From Cheilinus undulatus (lineage: Eukaryota; Chordata; Actinopteri; Labriformes; Labridae), in the NCBI RefSeq assembly GCF_018320785.1, contig NC_054866.1:7718487-7782486 (forward strand): a stretch of 64,000 nucleotides of DNA, given 5' to 3'. The notes beneath the pieces are model-generated. The model ran no database searches and had not been told where the DNA came from. It saw only the letters and a list, made by a program, of their open reading frames with translations. Position numbers and translations under genes: made by a program. Below, piece after piece: positions 1-13,004 of this stretch. Position 1 is the first letter of the stretch; the number at the start of each line of letters is the position of its first letter.

Positions 1-1772
1 ATTTAAGTAAAAATAAGGTTTAAGATTTATTTTATTGCCTTAAAAGTATTCAAAAATAACACTGCAGGATTGGCTACTTTTGCAAATTTATTAAAAATAA
101 AAACAGAAATTCAACAGAAAATCATTCTTTTTGAATGATACAAGTTTTACACATCTGAATTGGGGGATTTCCTGCCATTCTTTTTTTGCTCTCAAGCTCA
201 GGTTGGACGGAGACTGTTGGTGTACAGCCATTTTCAGGGGTCTCCAGAGACGTTTGATAGGCCAGGGGTTCTCAACCTTTTCAGCTCACGACCCCCAAAA
301 TAAAGGTGTCACAGACGGGGGACCCCCACTGAACCTGAAGGTGGTGGAACACAATCATGCACATTCAAGAAAAGTCCTGTGGAGACAAGGCTACCTATTA
401 GGGGGGAAAACTGGGGGCCAGCAAAATCATGTTTCAATGTAAAGTTAAACTTTTGTATTTTATATTTAACCTGCATCATAACCACTCTTATCAGAGAAAC
501 AAATATCTTTTTAATTCATTTGTGTAGTAAGTAGCACTCTTAAAATTGTTAATCCTTTTGTTTAAAACAGAATAAAATACATAAAAAATAGCTCAAATGG
601 GTTAATAATGGCAAAAATGCTGGGAGAGTTGGTTTAATTAGAGTTTAAAAGCAGCAGAAGTGGGTTAGGAGTGCCAAAAAGGATAAAAGTAGCAAAAAAA
701 AAAAAAAGGCAAAATGGGTCAAAGTGGCAAAAATGGGCATATTAAGTGGTAAAAGAGGATTTAAAAATTGGTTGAAATGGCATTAAAGCAGCAAAAATAT
801 GTGGAATTTTGGTGAAATGGGATGAAAAATTGATATAAACTGGCAAAATGGGTTAGGTGAGGCAGAAATGGGTTAAACTGGCTAAAATGGACATACTTAT
901 TGTGAAATGTGGCTTAAAATGTGGTAAAGGGGGGTTAACAATGGCAATAATGGATCAACAGAGCCAACATTAGGCAGAGAGTGGCAAGATTTGGTTTAGA
1001 AGTGGCAAAAACAGGAAGAAAAAAGTTGTGGAAAGGGTTTAACTGACAAAAAAATGGGTTTCAGGTGGCAAAATTGGTGGGAAAGAAGTGATGATGTTGG
1101 TGTAAAGTGGCAACAGTGTCAATTAGAAATAGTCCTAGTTTTTTTAAGGCATCTGGAGACCCCCTCTCAGTGTCTCGTGAACCTCAGTGGGTCCCAACCC
1201 AAACATTAAGAACCACTGAGATGGTTCAAGCTAGGGCTCTCTGGTTGGGCCACACATTCACAGAGTTGACCCTAAACCACTCCTGTGCTCTCATGCTTGT
1301 GTGTTTAGGATCATTGTCGTGCTTGAAGGTGACCCTTCGTTCCAGTCTGAGGTCCTGGTGATGAGTGGAGCCTGGTTTCCTCCAGACGTAATGTTTAGAA
1401 TTGAAGTCAAACAGTTCAATCTTCAAGCGCTTTGTTGCAAACTCCAAAGGGGCTTTCATGTGTTTTGCACTGAGGAGATGCCAAAGCTCAGATCATTTGT
1501 GGGCTGCAGTGATGGATGCCCTTGGGGATACTTGTCCCATCTCCACATGAGATCTCTGGAGCTAAGTCAGAATGACCATCAGGTCCTTGGTCACCTCTCT
1601 CACTAAGCACCCCTGCACATCGCTCAGTTCCAGCTGAAAACAAGCTCTTGGAATAGTCCTGGCAGTACCAAACTTCTTCCACTAATATGATACTTTTGTT
1701 TGTGTAGCATCAGGCTGCACCATAACAAAACTAGAAAATTGACAGGGGTCTGAACACTTTCTAAATGCATTG
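1..1772 (-). mobile_element. Tc1-like transposon relic (minus strand), split by a hAT element
   Basis: The sequence follows a common teleost Tc1 family read on the minus strand. The pieces are the motif acttttgcaaatttatta near the left edge, the region equivalent to the transposase middle at about 1230-1460, the N-terminal region at about 1570-1690, and the end tctgaacactttctaaatgc before a terminal TA at 1773-1774. It runs off the left edge of the window. Reading frames are full of stops and large internal segments are missing, so it is dead. A hAT-type element sits inside at 263-1218. The short open frames here are fragments of the decayed transposase or chance. Confidence 0.75.
263..1218 (-). 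mobile_element. hAT-type non-autonomous element, copy A, inserted in the Tc1 relic
   Basis: It begins caggggttctcaacc and ends ttaagaaccactg, the inverted-terminal pair of Charlie-like hAT elements. Both ends match copy B (3818-4669) in reverse orientation. The interior (about 600-1100) is a degenerate purine-rich array of units like gtggcaaaaatgggttaaa. The flanking Tc1 sequence continues across the element, which shows an insertion, but the 8-bp target duplication is degraded (tgataggc against agatggtt). Confidence 0.7.
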
Positions 1773-1774
1773 TA

Positions 1775-3622
1775 TGCAGCTGTCCACTCAAATACTAATA
1801 GCTTCCTGGGCAGCACCCCAGCGCTATTCTTAAAGCGGCAACTTACACTGAAATCTGTGGAGGCGAATGCCACTGACAACTACTGTATAAAACCAAACTT
1901 CAAAAATACTGAAATGTCCTTTTAAAGTTGTTGACTCAGTTGTCTTGTTGTCTGGTTTCAGCTCAGATATAAAGTGTTAACCACAGTTAAAGAAGGTGAA
2001 GAGGTCATGCTAAATTTTGAATATGTTGAGATTATTTTAAATAGAAACTGGATCTTTTTAAAAGCCATCTATAGGTAGCCTTATTTGTATTTAAGTAGCC
2101 CACAAAGATCCCTTAACTTGCAACAAGAAAATGATCCATTATTGTATTTTATTAGAATTGTTTTATTATCATAATTGTATTATTACCCCCATAAAATATT
2201 GTTGTTTTCAATGTTGATTATGAACTGAACTGAATCATATTACAGGTTCAATGTTTGATATCCTGAACCTTCCCTTGAGGACGTTTTTTTCCAGCCAGCC
2301 CAGAAACTGATGATCCTTGCTCTAGATTAATGTAAATATGAAAGGACAGACAACAGAACACCAACAATGGTTAGTAAGGCACTTTGGCGTATGACCACCA
2401 GGCGGTAATTCTAGTTTGTTCTAAAAAAAGAAAGGATTTGTGACTATGAATGACAGGACTCACACACATTAAACTCTTCAGTGTACTCCATACAACTGTA
2501 TTAGTGTGCCCGGACGTGCACTTATATAATATGTGTGTGGGTATTTGTGTGTGCATGTGTTGGTGTGTGTATGCTTGTGTCTAAGCCCATGCTAATTAAT
2601 TGGGACAGGAACCAAGGGAGGATGGATCTCCAGCTGCTCCTTCCCGCCTCTTTACCCCTGGGTTAACTCATTTCTCTTAGACCAATACACAAGCATGCAC
2701 TTTCATACACATGGTAACACACGCAGTCACACACAGCCTAGAAAGAGCGAGATGTGGGCGTCAGTGAGAAGAAAGAACAAGAGGTTAACACTGATGGTTT
2801 AGATGAGGAAAAATGGGAATCAAAAGTGACATTTGCAGCTCCTCATAGACCGCTCTACTTGCCTTCAGAATCTTACTGAGAAAACAGCCCCCAGGAAACT
2901 ATGACAGCAGCGTGGTACTGAATACTAAACCGCCCTGGACTATTACTTAGGACGCAGTGATCAATGATACTTGGGGTTCATGCAGGCTGTAAGCACCAAG
3001 TGAAGTCAATCGCTGCCCAACGAGCATCACAGATTCTGTTTTCAGTTTCTGATGTGTGGGTTACTCTGCTTAGTTTGCTTTAAACTCGTTCATTGATCAG
3101 TTTAGTGGGCATGAACAGTCAGAGATGGTTGCAGATGTTGCATAAAAATCACAGTTTGATGCTGCCTGTGCTGCTGAATAAGCACAAGGCCTGCTGGGAC
3201 CTTGGTCACAGGCTCTGCTGTTAAAAGTACACTTTTAACCAATCAGAATTTGAAATGTGATGATTGGATTGATAGAAGGCTCCCACTGGCTTTATCTTTA
3301 TTAATAAAAAAATAACACATTTCCTCCTACTGTGGGGCTGTGATGCTGGATTGTGAGTGTTAAAACTAAGAAGAGTGGCAAACAATGTAGACATCATGAG
3401 TTATTTGCTTCAGAAACCATTTCAAGGAAATTTTTCAAGAAAAATAAACCATGGAAAATGGAGAGATCGAGACCTGAGCTGGATGGGCTCACACCAGCAG
3501 GCAGTAAAGAAGTCTTTACTGTCGGCCATGCTTGCTTGAACAACAGATGGATTATGTTTACTGGTGAGTCCTGCACTGTTGTTATATTAATAGAGTTGAG
3601 TAAAAATGTTGTAATGCACGTA
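1775..3622. other. No gene recognised
   Basis: I see no convincing coding exon or complete transposon here. A TG-rich simple stretch lies at about 2525-2580. The 186-codon open frame starting at 3353 runs into the Tc1 and hAT elements to its right and shows no protein signature, so I do not call it a gene. Confidence 0.5.
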
Positions 3623-3817
3623 CACCATATCGACACAAGTGTTCGGCCGCCTCGCTATTACACCACCAGGGACTGTAATGACGCTGTATTCAAACACATG
3701 TACTTTAATACTGCTGCCCCTCTTTTCAAGCTAAAACAGCCTCCACTCTTCTTGGAAGGCTTTCCACTTGATTGTGGAGTGTTTCCGTGGGAATCTGTGC
3801 TCGTTCATTCTGTAGAG

Positions 3818-4669
3818 CAGTGGTTCTCAACCTTGGGTCGGGACCCCTTTGGGAGTTGGAAGATGCTGAAAGGGGGTCGCCAGATTCCATTAAAAACTAG
3901 GAATATTTTTTAAATTACACTGTTGCCATTTGTCACCAATTTTACCAAATATTGACCTTTTTTTCATCACTTTTTAACACAACTTTTTCCCATTTTTGCC
4001 GCTTAAACCCATTTTTTGTCAATTTAAAACCCTTTCCATCACTTTTTTATGCCTTTTTTTTCCCTCTTCTAAACCAATTCTCGCCATTTTCTGCCTATTG
4101 TTACCTCTGTTGACCCATTAATGCCTCTATCAACCCCCCTTAACACCCCTTTTGCCCATTTTACCACAGTCGACCCATTTTTGCCAGGTTATATAATTCT
4201 TTTCATCCCATCCCACCTAATTTCCACCAACTTTTTCCACTTTAAAGCTATTGCAGCCACTTTTTAATCCCCTTTTACCTCCATTGGATTTAAAAAAAAA
4301 ATCAGTTTCACCACTTTCTCTACCATTTTTGCCATTATTAACCAATTTTAGCCATTTTTAACCCTTTTAAATTATGTTTTTGATAAAAGTTATTTTCATT
4401 TAAAGAAGACTACACAAATGAATAAAGATATTTGTTTGTTATGGTTTTCACAGCCTAACTTTACAGTGGACCATGGTTTTGCTGACCTCCATGGGCCCCC
4501 AGTTTGGCTGGGTCCCTGAAAGCTCTCCCTTTATCCCTCCTTATGGACAACCTTATCTGCACACTTTGAATGTTCATGGCTGTTCAACCATTTTCAGGTA
4601 AGGTGGGGGTCCCCGGTCTCTGGCACCTTTAGTTTGGGGGTTGCGGGCTGAAAAGGTTGAGAAGCACTG
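3818..4669 (+). mobile_element. hAT-type non-autonomous element, copy B, with perfect 8-bp target duplication
   Basis: The ends are cagtggttctcaaccttg and aaaggttgagaagcactg. The element is flanked on both sides by ctgtagag (3810-3817 and 4670-4677), the 8-bp duplication expected of hAT transposition. The related Tc1 copy at about 30796 carries the corresponding unoccupied site (ctgtagacc). The interior is a pyrimidine-rich array of units like ccatttttgccactttt. It has no coding capacity. Confidence 0.9.
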
Positions 4670-5201
4670 CTGTAGAGCATTTATGAGGTCAGGCACTGAT
4701 GTTGGACGAGAAGACCATGCTCGCAATCTCCATTCCAGTTCATCCCAAAGGTGCTCAGTGAGGTTGAGGTCAGGGCTCTGTGGGGGCCAGTCAAGTTCTT
4801 CCAAACTGAAGTTACTAAACCATGTCTTTATAGTCCTTGCTTTGTTCACTGGGGAACAGTCATGTTGGAATAATAAAAGACCTTCCCCAAATTGTTGCCA
4901 AAAAGTTGGAAGCATAGCATTGTCCAAAATGTCTTGGTATCCTGAAGCATTAAGATTTTCCTTCACTGAGATAAAGGACCTAGCTAACACCCTACAAAAC
5001 AGCCCCATACCATTATTCATACTCCTCCAAATTTCACAGTTGGAACAATGCAGTCAGGCAGGTTCTCCTGGGATCCACCAAACCCAGACTCTCCCATCTT
5101 ACTGCCAAAAAGAGAAGCATGATTCGTCCCTCCAGAGAACAAGTTTTGACTGCTCCACAGTCCAGTGCTGGTGTGTTTTACATCACTTCATCTGACAATG
5201 G

Positions 5202-6081
5202 GGTTACTGTGGCTTAGCAGGTAGAGACAATCGTCTCACAATCTAAGGTTGTGGATCAATCCCCAGCTCATGCAGTTGCATATCGGTTTGTCCTTTGGCA
5301 AGACCCTTAACCACTGCTTTGTCAGTGGTGTGTAATTGGGTGTACGAATGGGATCAGCTTAACCTTGCAAAGCAGATGGATATGCCCGTTTCCGTGTTTC
5401 TCACTGGGGAATCCATTTTGCAAAGCTTCCATCTGAACCACTTGAGCCCGGTTAGAAAGTGACAGAACCAATCAGCGTCGAGGGGCAGTACTTTCAGGCG
5501 CCGCTGAGTCATGATGTATGCAAGCAGCAGCAATTATCGTGCTGGTGCAATTATGGCGGAAGACATTAGAGTGGATGCTGCTAAAGCGCCAGTTTCATCA
5601 GAACTTGACAACATTTCTTTGTTAAAAGAAGAACAAAGAACAGCAGTGAGTTGTTTTCTTTCAAAAACGACAAAAGTCGTGTACTGACATGTCTATAGTC
5701 GCCATGGTTTGCAGATCTGTATGGAGTTTACTCCTTCGGTAGGGGCGCAGCTTGGTTGTGGCTATGTCACGCATTTTGTTGCTCTGATTGGCTCTTAAAG
5801 ATGTGACAGACAGAACATTCATCCAATCACCCTCTGAGTTTTTTTTCAAAGGTTCTGCCCTTTCTCAAACGCTGTCTAACAGTGGTTTTCCAGATGGATG
5901 TGTGACAGAAATTCATCTGGTGTGCCAGGTTAGGCTCAGCTAATACTGATGGTCAATTCACCATGGCAACCTCTGCCATCAAGTGTGTGAATGTGGAATG
6001 AATGGGTAGGTGTGGCCTGGGGTGTAAAAGTGCTTTGAGCAGTCTGCACTATACAAGCTCAAATCCATTTACCATTTACAG
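5202..6081 (+). mobile_element. tRNA-derived SINE inserted in Tc1 and itself interrupted
   Basis: The head ggcttagcaggtagagac resembles a Pol III A box, with a decayed B-box-like ggttgtggatcaatcc downstream. The body has the gtcctttggcaagaccctta block and the tail is caaatccatttaccattta. Imperfect 10-bp target duplications flank it (ctgacaatgg at 5192-5201, ctgacattgg at 6082-6091). The SINE parts are 5202-5359 and 5942-6081, about 298 bp. A second element occupies 5360-5935. The same family recurs on the minus strand at 63257-63556. Confidence 0.8.
5360..5935 (+). mobile_element. Element with RecQ-helicase-like remnant, inserted in the SINE
   Basis: Flanked by tcagct on both sides (5354-5359, 5936-5941). 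The ends are imperfect inverted repeats: taaccttgcaaagcagatgg at the left, and the complement of the right end reads gcctaacctggcacaccaga. An open frame starts at the ATG at 5553 and runs about 32 codons with the string LLKEEQRTAV, the N-terminal Q-motif-like region of a RecQ-type helicase. It then jumps directly to the right-terminal sequence. I infer an internally deleted copy of a larger helicase-carrying element. The superfamily is not assigned. Confidence 0.6.
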
Positions 6082-6589
6082 CTGACATTGGACTTGGTGA
6101 TGGGAGGCTTTCATGCAGCCGCTTGGTCATGGAAACTCATTCCATGAAGCTCTTGCTGCACAGTTTTTGTGTTTACATTAATGTCAGTGGAAGTTCAGAA
6201 CTCTTCAGCTATGGAATCACCAGAGTGTTGGTCATTTTTACACCCCCTGTACCTTAGCAATCATTTAATTTGACTTTCTGTTGTCTCCTGCTCCATGGCT
6301 GAGCTGCTGTTGTTCCTAAACTCTTCCACTTTCTAATAATATCACTAACAGTTGACTGTGGAATATCCAGCAAGGATGAAATTTCACAAATCGTCTGATT
6401 GTTAAGGTGTCATCCGTCACAGTACGGTGCTTAAAGTCTCTGAGCTCTTCGCAACAATCCACTCAGGATCATAAATGTTTGCAAACGGAGACTGCGTGGT
6501 TAGGTGCTTGATGTCATACACCTGTGGTGACGGGTCTGATTGAAACACCTGAATACAATAATTAACAGGTGTGTTCACTAAGTTTATAA

Positions 6590-6960
6590 TAGTTTTTGAT
6601 TTTCATTAGTTTTTATTTAGTTTTTGCCTTTATAAAATTTCAGTTTAGTTTTAATTAGTTTCTACTGGTTTGTTGGTTTAGTTTAGTTTTTATTTTGCAA
6701 AAATGCTTCGTCTTTGTTTAGTTTTATTAGTTTTGGTGTTAGTTTTAATTTTTTTGGCAGTATGGGATACTGGTCAGTTGTGAGACCCAAAAGAGCTCTT
6801 CACTTTTCATTTCATGTTTGTTAGTTTCATTTGTAAAGAATTGAGTTTTCATTTTCATTTTTTTCTGCAAAACTTTTTATGTTATTAAGTGTCAGTGAAC
6901 AACATTTATTTTTACATTTTAGTTTTAGTTAGTTTTAGTTTACTATAACAACCTTGATGT
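6590..6960. repeat. T-rich AGTTTT/ATTAG simple-like repeat
   Basis: Degenerate tandem units such as ttagtttttatttag and agttttagttagtttt, bounded by weakly symmetric ends (aagtttataatag at the left; the right end reads aaggttgttatagt on the other strand). It could be a low-complexity MITE interior. No coding content. Confidence 0.45.
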
Positions 6961-7443
6961 TCACTGGTATTAATTTTAATCTTTCAAACATGATGTCCTT
7001 TTCCATGGGTGTCTTGATTACAGCTTTTAATGTATGGTATCTTTCTAAGGTTTTTTTTTTAACGTCCAATAGGGGAAGCTCTTGGCTTGCACAGCAAAAA
7101 ATGAAACTGGTTTTGCACATTTTTAGCTTCTGTAGTTGGTGGTTGTGAGCTTGTGAGCTGACTGACTGGTGTTAAATTAAGATTTTTCTATGTGCAATCA
7201 ATGGTTCATTCTGTGTATGGTTGGTATTTTAAATATGAAGCAATGACTTTACCAATGTTAGCACGTGTGTGCACACCAGCATGCATGCAGGTCATAAATC
7301 TGATCACTGAAGACTCAGTGTGAGACCCCACTGAGACCCCCACTCCAGAGCACACTGAACTCAGAGAAAAAGATTCAGTCTCCCTTTCTAATCACTTCAC
7401 ACTTGCCTGAAGCTCCCAGTCGGTACGTTTACATGCACGGTTA
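6961..7443. other. No feature recognised
   Basis: Ordinary AT-rich sequence between two repeats, with no exon, hairpin or known repeat seen. Confidence 0.4.
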
Positions 7444-8954
<1,511 letters not shown>

Positions 8955-8956
8955 TA

Positions 8957-9180
8957 AGTCTAGCTTTGGTTATAGCTTGAGTCGGCCATTTAACAATTTA
9001 AGTATTTCTGACTTTGCTGTGACAACAGTCACCATTCTGTTTTCATTTCATTCGTTTCCTTCATTTTGTTTCATTCCTTTAGCTGACACAGCATAAACTG
9101 TGTCTTCACTGATACCTTTATCTTGTTTCTGTCCCACTTTATTTATTCACTTCAACTTCCTGATGAAAATCCAGCCCCTG
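8957..9180. other. No feature recognised
   Basis: AT-rich spacer without recognisable signal. Confidence 0.4.
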
Positions 9181-9890
9181 TGCTGTAGAGCATGCTCAAA
9201 ACACAGCCCAGGGCAGACCTGAGTGATGGCCCAATAATTTAAGCCCACCTTCCCACTCTCTTTTCCAAAAACAGAATCACCACCTCAATCTGCACCCCAA
9301 AGATATCCGCCCCAGGGGCATGTCAGCCAGGACAGCATAACCATCTCCAATACCTTCACTTTCAGAGGGTCAGTCACATCCCACCAGATGGCCTGCTTCT
9401 TTATACTCAGCAAATCTCTGCCAAGAATATCCACCAGGCCTCCACTGAACTCAGAGTTTATCCAGTGGCATCTGAACTTGGTTCAAGCCAGTCCAGTGTT
9501 GGATGAGAGGCAAAATGTTGTGGGGGACTTTGGCTGATTCCAGTTTCTTTTGGATCAAATTTTAATCCAGATGAATGAGAACCCTCATTGGATCTTTAAA
9601 CTCTGCCCCTCAATTACAAAAAATCTGCTGTTTGAGGTCCTCAGTGTTTTTCCACCTCTCATCATATCCTCTGTTAGTATGGGTCAGCAGTTTTCCTTGG
9701 CTGAGAATCAACATAAACCAGGCCTTACTTTCCCCTACTGAACCGTCTACCAGTTTACCAGAACGTTCTTGAATATAGACATAATGTGAGCCCTTCTCCA
9801 AAAATTCTCCGCTCCTCCTATCCAAAATTTCTCCTTTCATGACCAACATAGCTGCAGCCGTCATGGCCACCGGGAGCCCCCTGGGCCGAC
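9181..9890 (-). mobile_element. Possible decayed retroelement fragment (weak)
   Basis: A minus-strand reading at about 9388-9450 gives GGLVDILGRDLLSIKK. The LLGRDLL-like string is typical of the end of retroviral or LTR-retrotransposon protease domains, near the protease/reverse-transcriptase junction. Upstream on the same strand an 86-codon open frame (9610-9870) shows nothing I recognise. No LTR, primer-binding site or reverse-transcriptase motif was found. The call rests on one short motif and could be coincidence. Confidence 0.25.
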
Positions 9891-10164
9891 CTTCTTGACC
9901 TTATTTAGTACTTATCACTTCTATATGTGACCATTATGGTTCCCTCATCAGGGTACAACAGAGACAGTCCCATATGTTGTTCCTCTCTTGTCTAAGACAT
10001 ACGGCCCCAGATCTGATGATATGACAACAACGTTAATCTGTCTGTCTGTACCATGGCCTGGTTTTCCCTTCAACTAACCTTCTCCCTCCTTAAAAAATAA
10101 GGGAAAATATAATATAGAGAGAAAGAGAGAAGGATGGAAGATAAGAAAGTTGGTCCTAAAAATG
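9891..10164. other. No feature recognised
   Basis: Short spacer containing a GA-rich stretch at about 10113-10130. Confidence 0.4.
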
Positions 10165-10172
10165 GAAGCTTC

Positions 10173-11301
10173 AGGCCTTGTCCACATGGAGACAAAAACG
10201 ATATAATTCCGTTTTGTTTAGAGAAAGCTTTCCATAAACATTTCAGGAAATGTCAGCATAAGCACGGAACCACTGAAAACGACCAAAAATGCTGCAGCAT
10301 AAATGCCAAGCCTATAAGTGGCGCTGCAACACTGCCATGGAAATGCACCAAAAGAGAGAAGAAGATCACGGAAAAATGCCCTTAAACTTTTTCCTGAATA
10401 CCCTTCTGGTTGTTCTCCACGGTGGATCTAAGAACATATGGGGTATGCTGTTCTCCATGACCATTTGTTGTTGGTGGTGGTGGTAAAGGGGCATCAGATT
10501 TTGCTGTAAAAGCCATCATGAACTCAGTAGCCTCTGCAGCAAGAATACAACCCTGTAATCCGCCATAGTTGTTTTGATTTGACTCATGCATGCAGCTTAA
10601 GTGTACTATGCTACGTATGACGTAATCATTTCAAGAAAGATGCAGTTGCCTGTCCACACAGAGACGAAACGGTAGAGAGTCATCTGGCTGCAGACCTTGA
10701 GCAAACCTCTACGCTGGGGCAATCAGCCGCAGACCTGCATGCTGGGGCGGACCTCTGCGCTGGGGCGATGACGTACATTACCCGAGCTGAATTTTCTGCT
10801 CTAGCTGCTTGCCCACTGGCTTACCCTAAATCTGAGCACTCGGGTTTTAATAGTGTAGACCACTAGGGGTCAGGGTCTGCTGCTGCATGCCCCAGTGTAC
10901 AGGGCTACACCAATGTCTAAAGCCCGTTTTATGCTTGATGCATCTGCGAGGTCATGAGTGTCCGTGCATCTAACGTGTACGGGGCTACGCCAATGTCTAG
11001 TAAGAGTCAGTAAGAGTAGTAAGAGTCAGCGGTCTAGTCATGCTAACAACAGCTAACATGCTGCGCGCCCCAGCGTAGAGGTCCGCCCCAACGTGCAGGT
11101 CTGCGGCTGAATGCCCCAGCGAAGAGGTTTTGCAGCCAGACCCTCTTGAAACGGTAAACATTTACAGATTTGTTCACTCTAGGACCCAGTTTCAAACAGT
11201 AGCATTTACGGCTTCTTCAAACGCTGTTTCTGTGTGGTTGAAACGCAGATACCACAAAAACTTTTGCGTATACTTTTGCGTCTTATGTGGATGGGGCCTT
11301 A
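10173..11301. mobile_element. MITE with about 30-bp imperfect inverted ends, interrupted by another element
   Basis: The left end aggccttgtccacatggaga pairs with the right end, whose complement reads aaggccccatccacataaga. Near-matching 8-bp flanks (gaagcttc at 10165-10172, gaagctta at 11302-11309) suggest hAT-type target duplication. Without its insertion (10675-11147) it is about 650 bp. Non-coding. Confidence 0.65.
10675..11147. mobile_element. MULE-like element with long inverted repeats and 9-bp target duplication
   Basis: Flanked by identical 9-bp gaaacggta (10666-10674, 11148-11156). Roughly 90-bp terminal arms pair with each other and share tracts such as agccgcagacctgca and cgctggggc. 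Long arms plus a 9-bp duplication fit Mutator-like elements. The interior carries a short segment resembling a Harbinger end (agcccgttttatgcttgatg at 10922) between two near-identical copies of gtgtacRgggctac (10896 and 10974). Confidence 0.65.
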
Positions 11302-11644
11302 GAAGCTTATGCAACCAAATATGCAAATTTATTTTGTTATCAAATGCTCAGAGCTGGATTTAAACATGTCAGGTAGGCATAGCACAGGTAATCTAGCAGT
11401 ACTAGGTGTGTAACAAAACACATGAAATAAACTTTGCAAAACCCCGTCCAAATTTATGATTCAAAACAATAAACTGTTTGGTGTTATGGTCTACAGAATA
11501 ATGTATATATAGTTATACAATACAAATAAGTGCTTTGTAAATAGCTGTGTTTAAACATAACTTTGTTTGATGCCCTTCAGTGAGCGTTAAAAACACCACA
11601 ATATAGACCTGTTCTAAATGAATGGTGCCCAGAAAAACTCTAAG

Positions 11645-12918
11645 CAGTGGTTCCCAAAGCGGGTCAGGGGCCCCCTCAAGGGGTCATGGCAAGGCTAGGC
11701 TAAGCAACACCAGCTAATATTTTCAGCACTACAGAATAGGAGCAATTCACTGATGCCATCTCAGATTCAACAATGCTACTGAAGTCAAGTCCAACACAGT
11801 GTCTGCATTTTAGATTGGAGTAGAAAAGGAGAACCTTCTGATAAGCAGAACTCTTGCCACATTCTTACTACCTGAGATGGGGTTTTCTGCCGTAGCCTCA
11901 ATCAAGAGAAAAAATAACAAGTTAAATGTGAAAGTGAACAGTATCAGAGAGAAGCACTTTCACAGCAGCACCAAAGACCGAAACAGATCTGTAGCACCAT
12001 ATAGGCCACAATGGTCACTGAAATTGTTGCAGGACTTGGGCGATAAATCTTAAAGATGTTCATTAAGTTTTTATTCATCTTCAGAAAGTCAGATTTTCAA
12101 AAACTTTTAAGGCCATGGTTGATTTTACAATTTTCTTAGATTTTATGTTGCTGTAAATTCTAAAAAAAACAGAAAAAAGAAAGTTGTTGGCAAAAATCAT
12201 GACTAAACCCATTTTATGCTTGACGCATCCGTGAGGTCACGAGTGTCCGTGCGTCTAACGTGACATCAAATATTAAGACACGCCCTTTCGTGGGGGTCTC
12301 ATGCGGCCAATTTTTGTCTGGCCTAAGCACATCCCCGAAATTTTAATAGACGTGGACGCAGCAGACATCAAAATGGTTGATGTTGAGGAGCTTTTGGTGA
12401 CAGAAGTCAGAAAATATAAACACCTGTATGACTCTTCTTCGAAAGATCACAGAGACTGCCATGTACTTCCGCATCTATCTCTCGCATTGGCCGTATAAGA
12501 ATATTGTACTCCCCCTCGTCCTTCCTGTCTTGATTGAGTGGCCGTATGGACCAGCTCCTCTCTCTTTTATGCTGTAACAACAGTGAACACAGCAGCTCTT
12601 CTTTGTGATTCTCCACAAACAACAAATCTTTTTCTATGACTTGCATTAAACACACTATAGATGTGATTCTTGAAGACACTACTCCCTAGCTTTTGGGAGA
12701 ATATCAGTTTGCGGCAAAGAGGAAGCCGGCGCTCGGTATAAACGCACCAGAAGTTTCCACACCAGTGTTTGTGCGTGCGGAAAGCATAACCGAGCCTTTA
12801 TGGCGTGTTAGTCGTATGTTAACATTTTGACGTGGATATATACCGCGAGGGGTGGGGGGCCTGAAAATATTTTTATTTGCCAAATTGGGGCCCAAAGGAA
12901 AAAGTTTTGGAACCACTG
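11645..12918 (+). mobile_element. hAT element relic with transposase C-terminal remnant
   Basis: Starts cagtggttcccaaag and ends ttttggaaccactg, with tctaag shared by both flanks. On the + strand at about 11847-11930 the reading LPEMGFSAVASIKRKNNKLN matches the dimerisation region at the C-terminus of hAT transposases. The rest of the transposase is missing. A Harbinger-type relic occupies about 12204-12803. Confidence 0.75.
12204..12803 (+). mobile_element. PIF/Harbinger-type relic with MADF-domain remnant
   Basis: The left end cccattttatgcttgacgca pairs loosely with the right end (complement ggctcggttatgctttccgc). An open frame from about 12373 reads ELLVTEVRKYKHLYD and then KDHRDC, the opening of a MADF DNA-binding domain like that of the accessory protein of Harbinger transposons. 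It is truncated within the domain. It sits inside the hAT relic 11645-12918. Confidence 0.6.
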
Positions 12919-13004
12919 GTCTAAGCTATGAAATAGAAATTTAGATTTTAATTCTAATTCTTTTTCTAGTCGTGTAAACTGGCTTTTACTAACTCAAGAA
13001 AATA

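Larger units (their letters stand above)
3623..6576 (-). mobile_element. Tc1-like transposon relic (minus strand) carrying two insertions
   Basis: This is another widespread fish Tc1 family, read on the minus strand. It starts after TA (3621-3622) with caccatatcgacac and fades out near 6576. Transposase remnants on the minus strand at about 4680-4980 include LFQHDCSPVNKA (second catalytic Asp) and SPDLNLTEHLW (catalytic Glu). The N-terminal part resumes at about 6090-6570. Two insertions interrupt it: a hAT-type element (3818-4669) and a SINE (5202-6081). Without them about 1.2 kb of Tc1 sequence remains, shorter than a full element of about 1.6 kb, so internal deletions have also occurred. 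Non-functional. Confidence 0.8.

Noticed and set aside
3353..3913. 186-codon open frame on the + strand
   Set aside because: It overlaps the reverse strand of a Tc1 relic and the start of a hAT element, has no domain, and its composition matches repeat sequence.
4641..5195. 184-codon + strand open frame
   Set aside because: It is antisense to the transposase remnant of the Tc1 relic, which reads on the minus strand with recognisable catalytic motifs.
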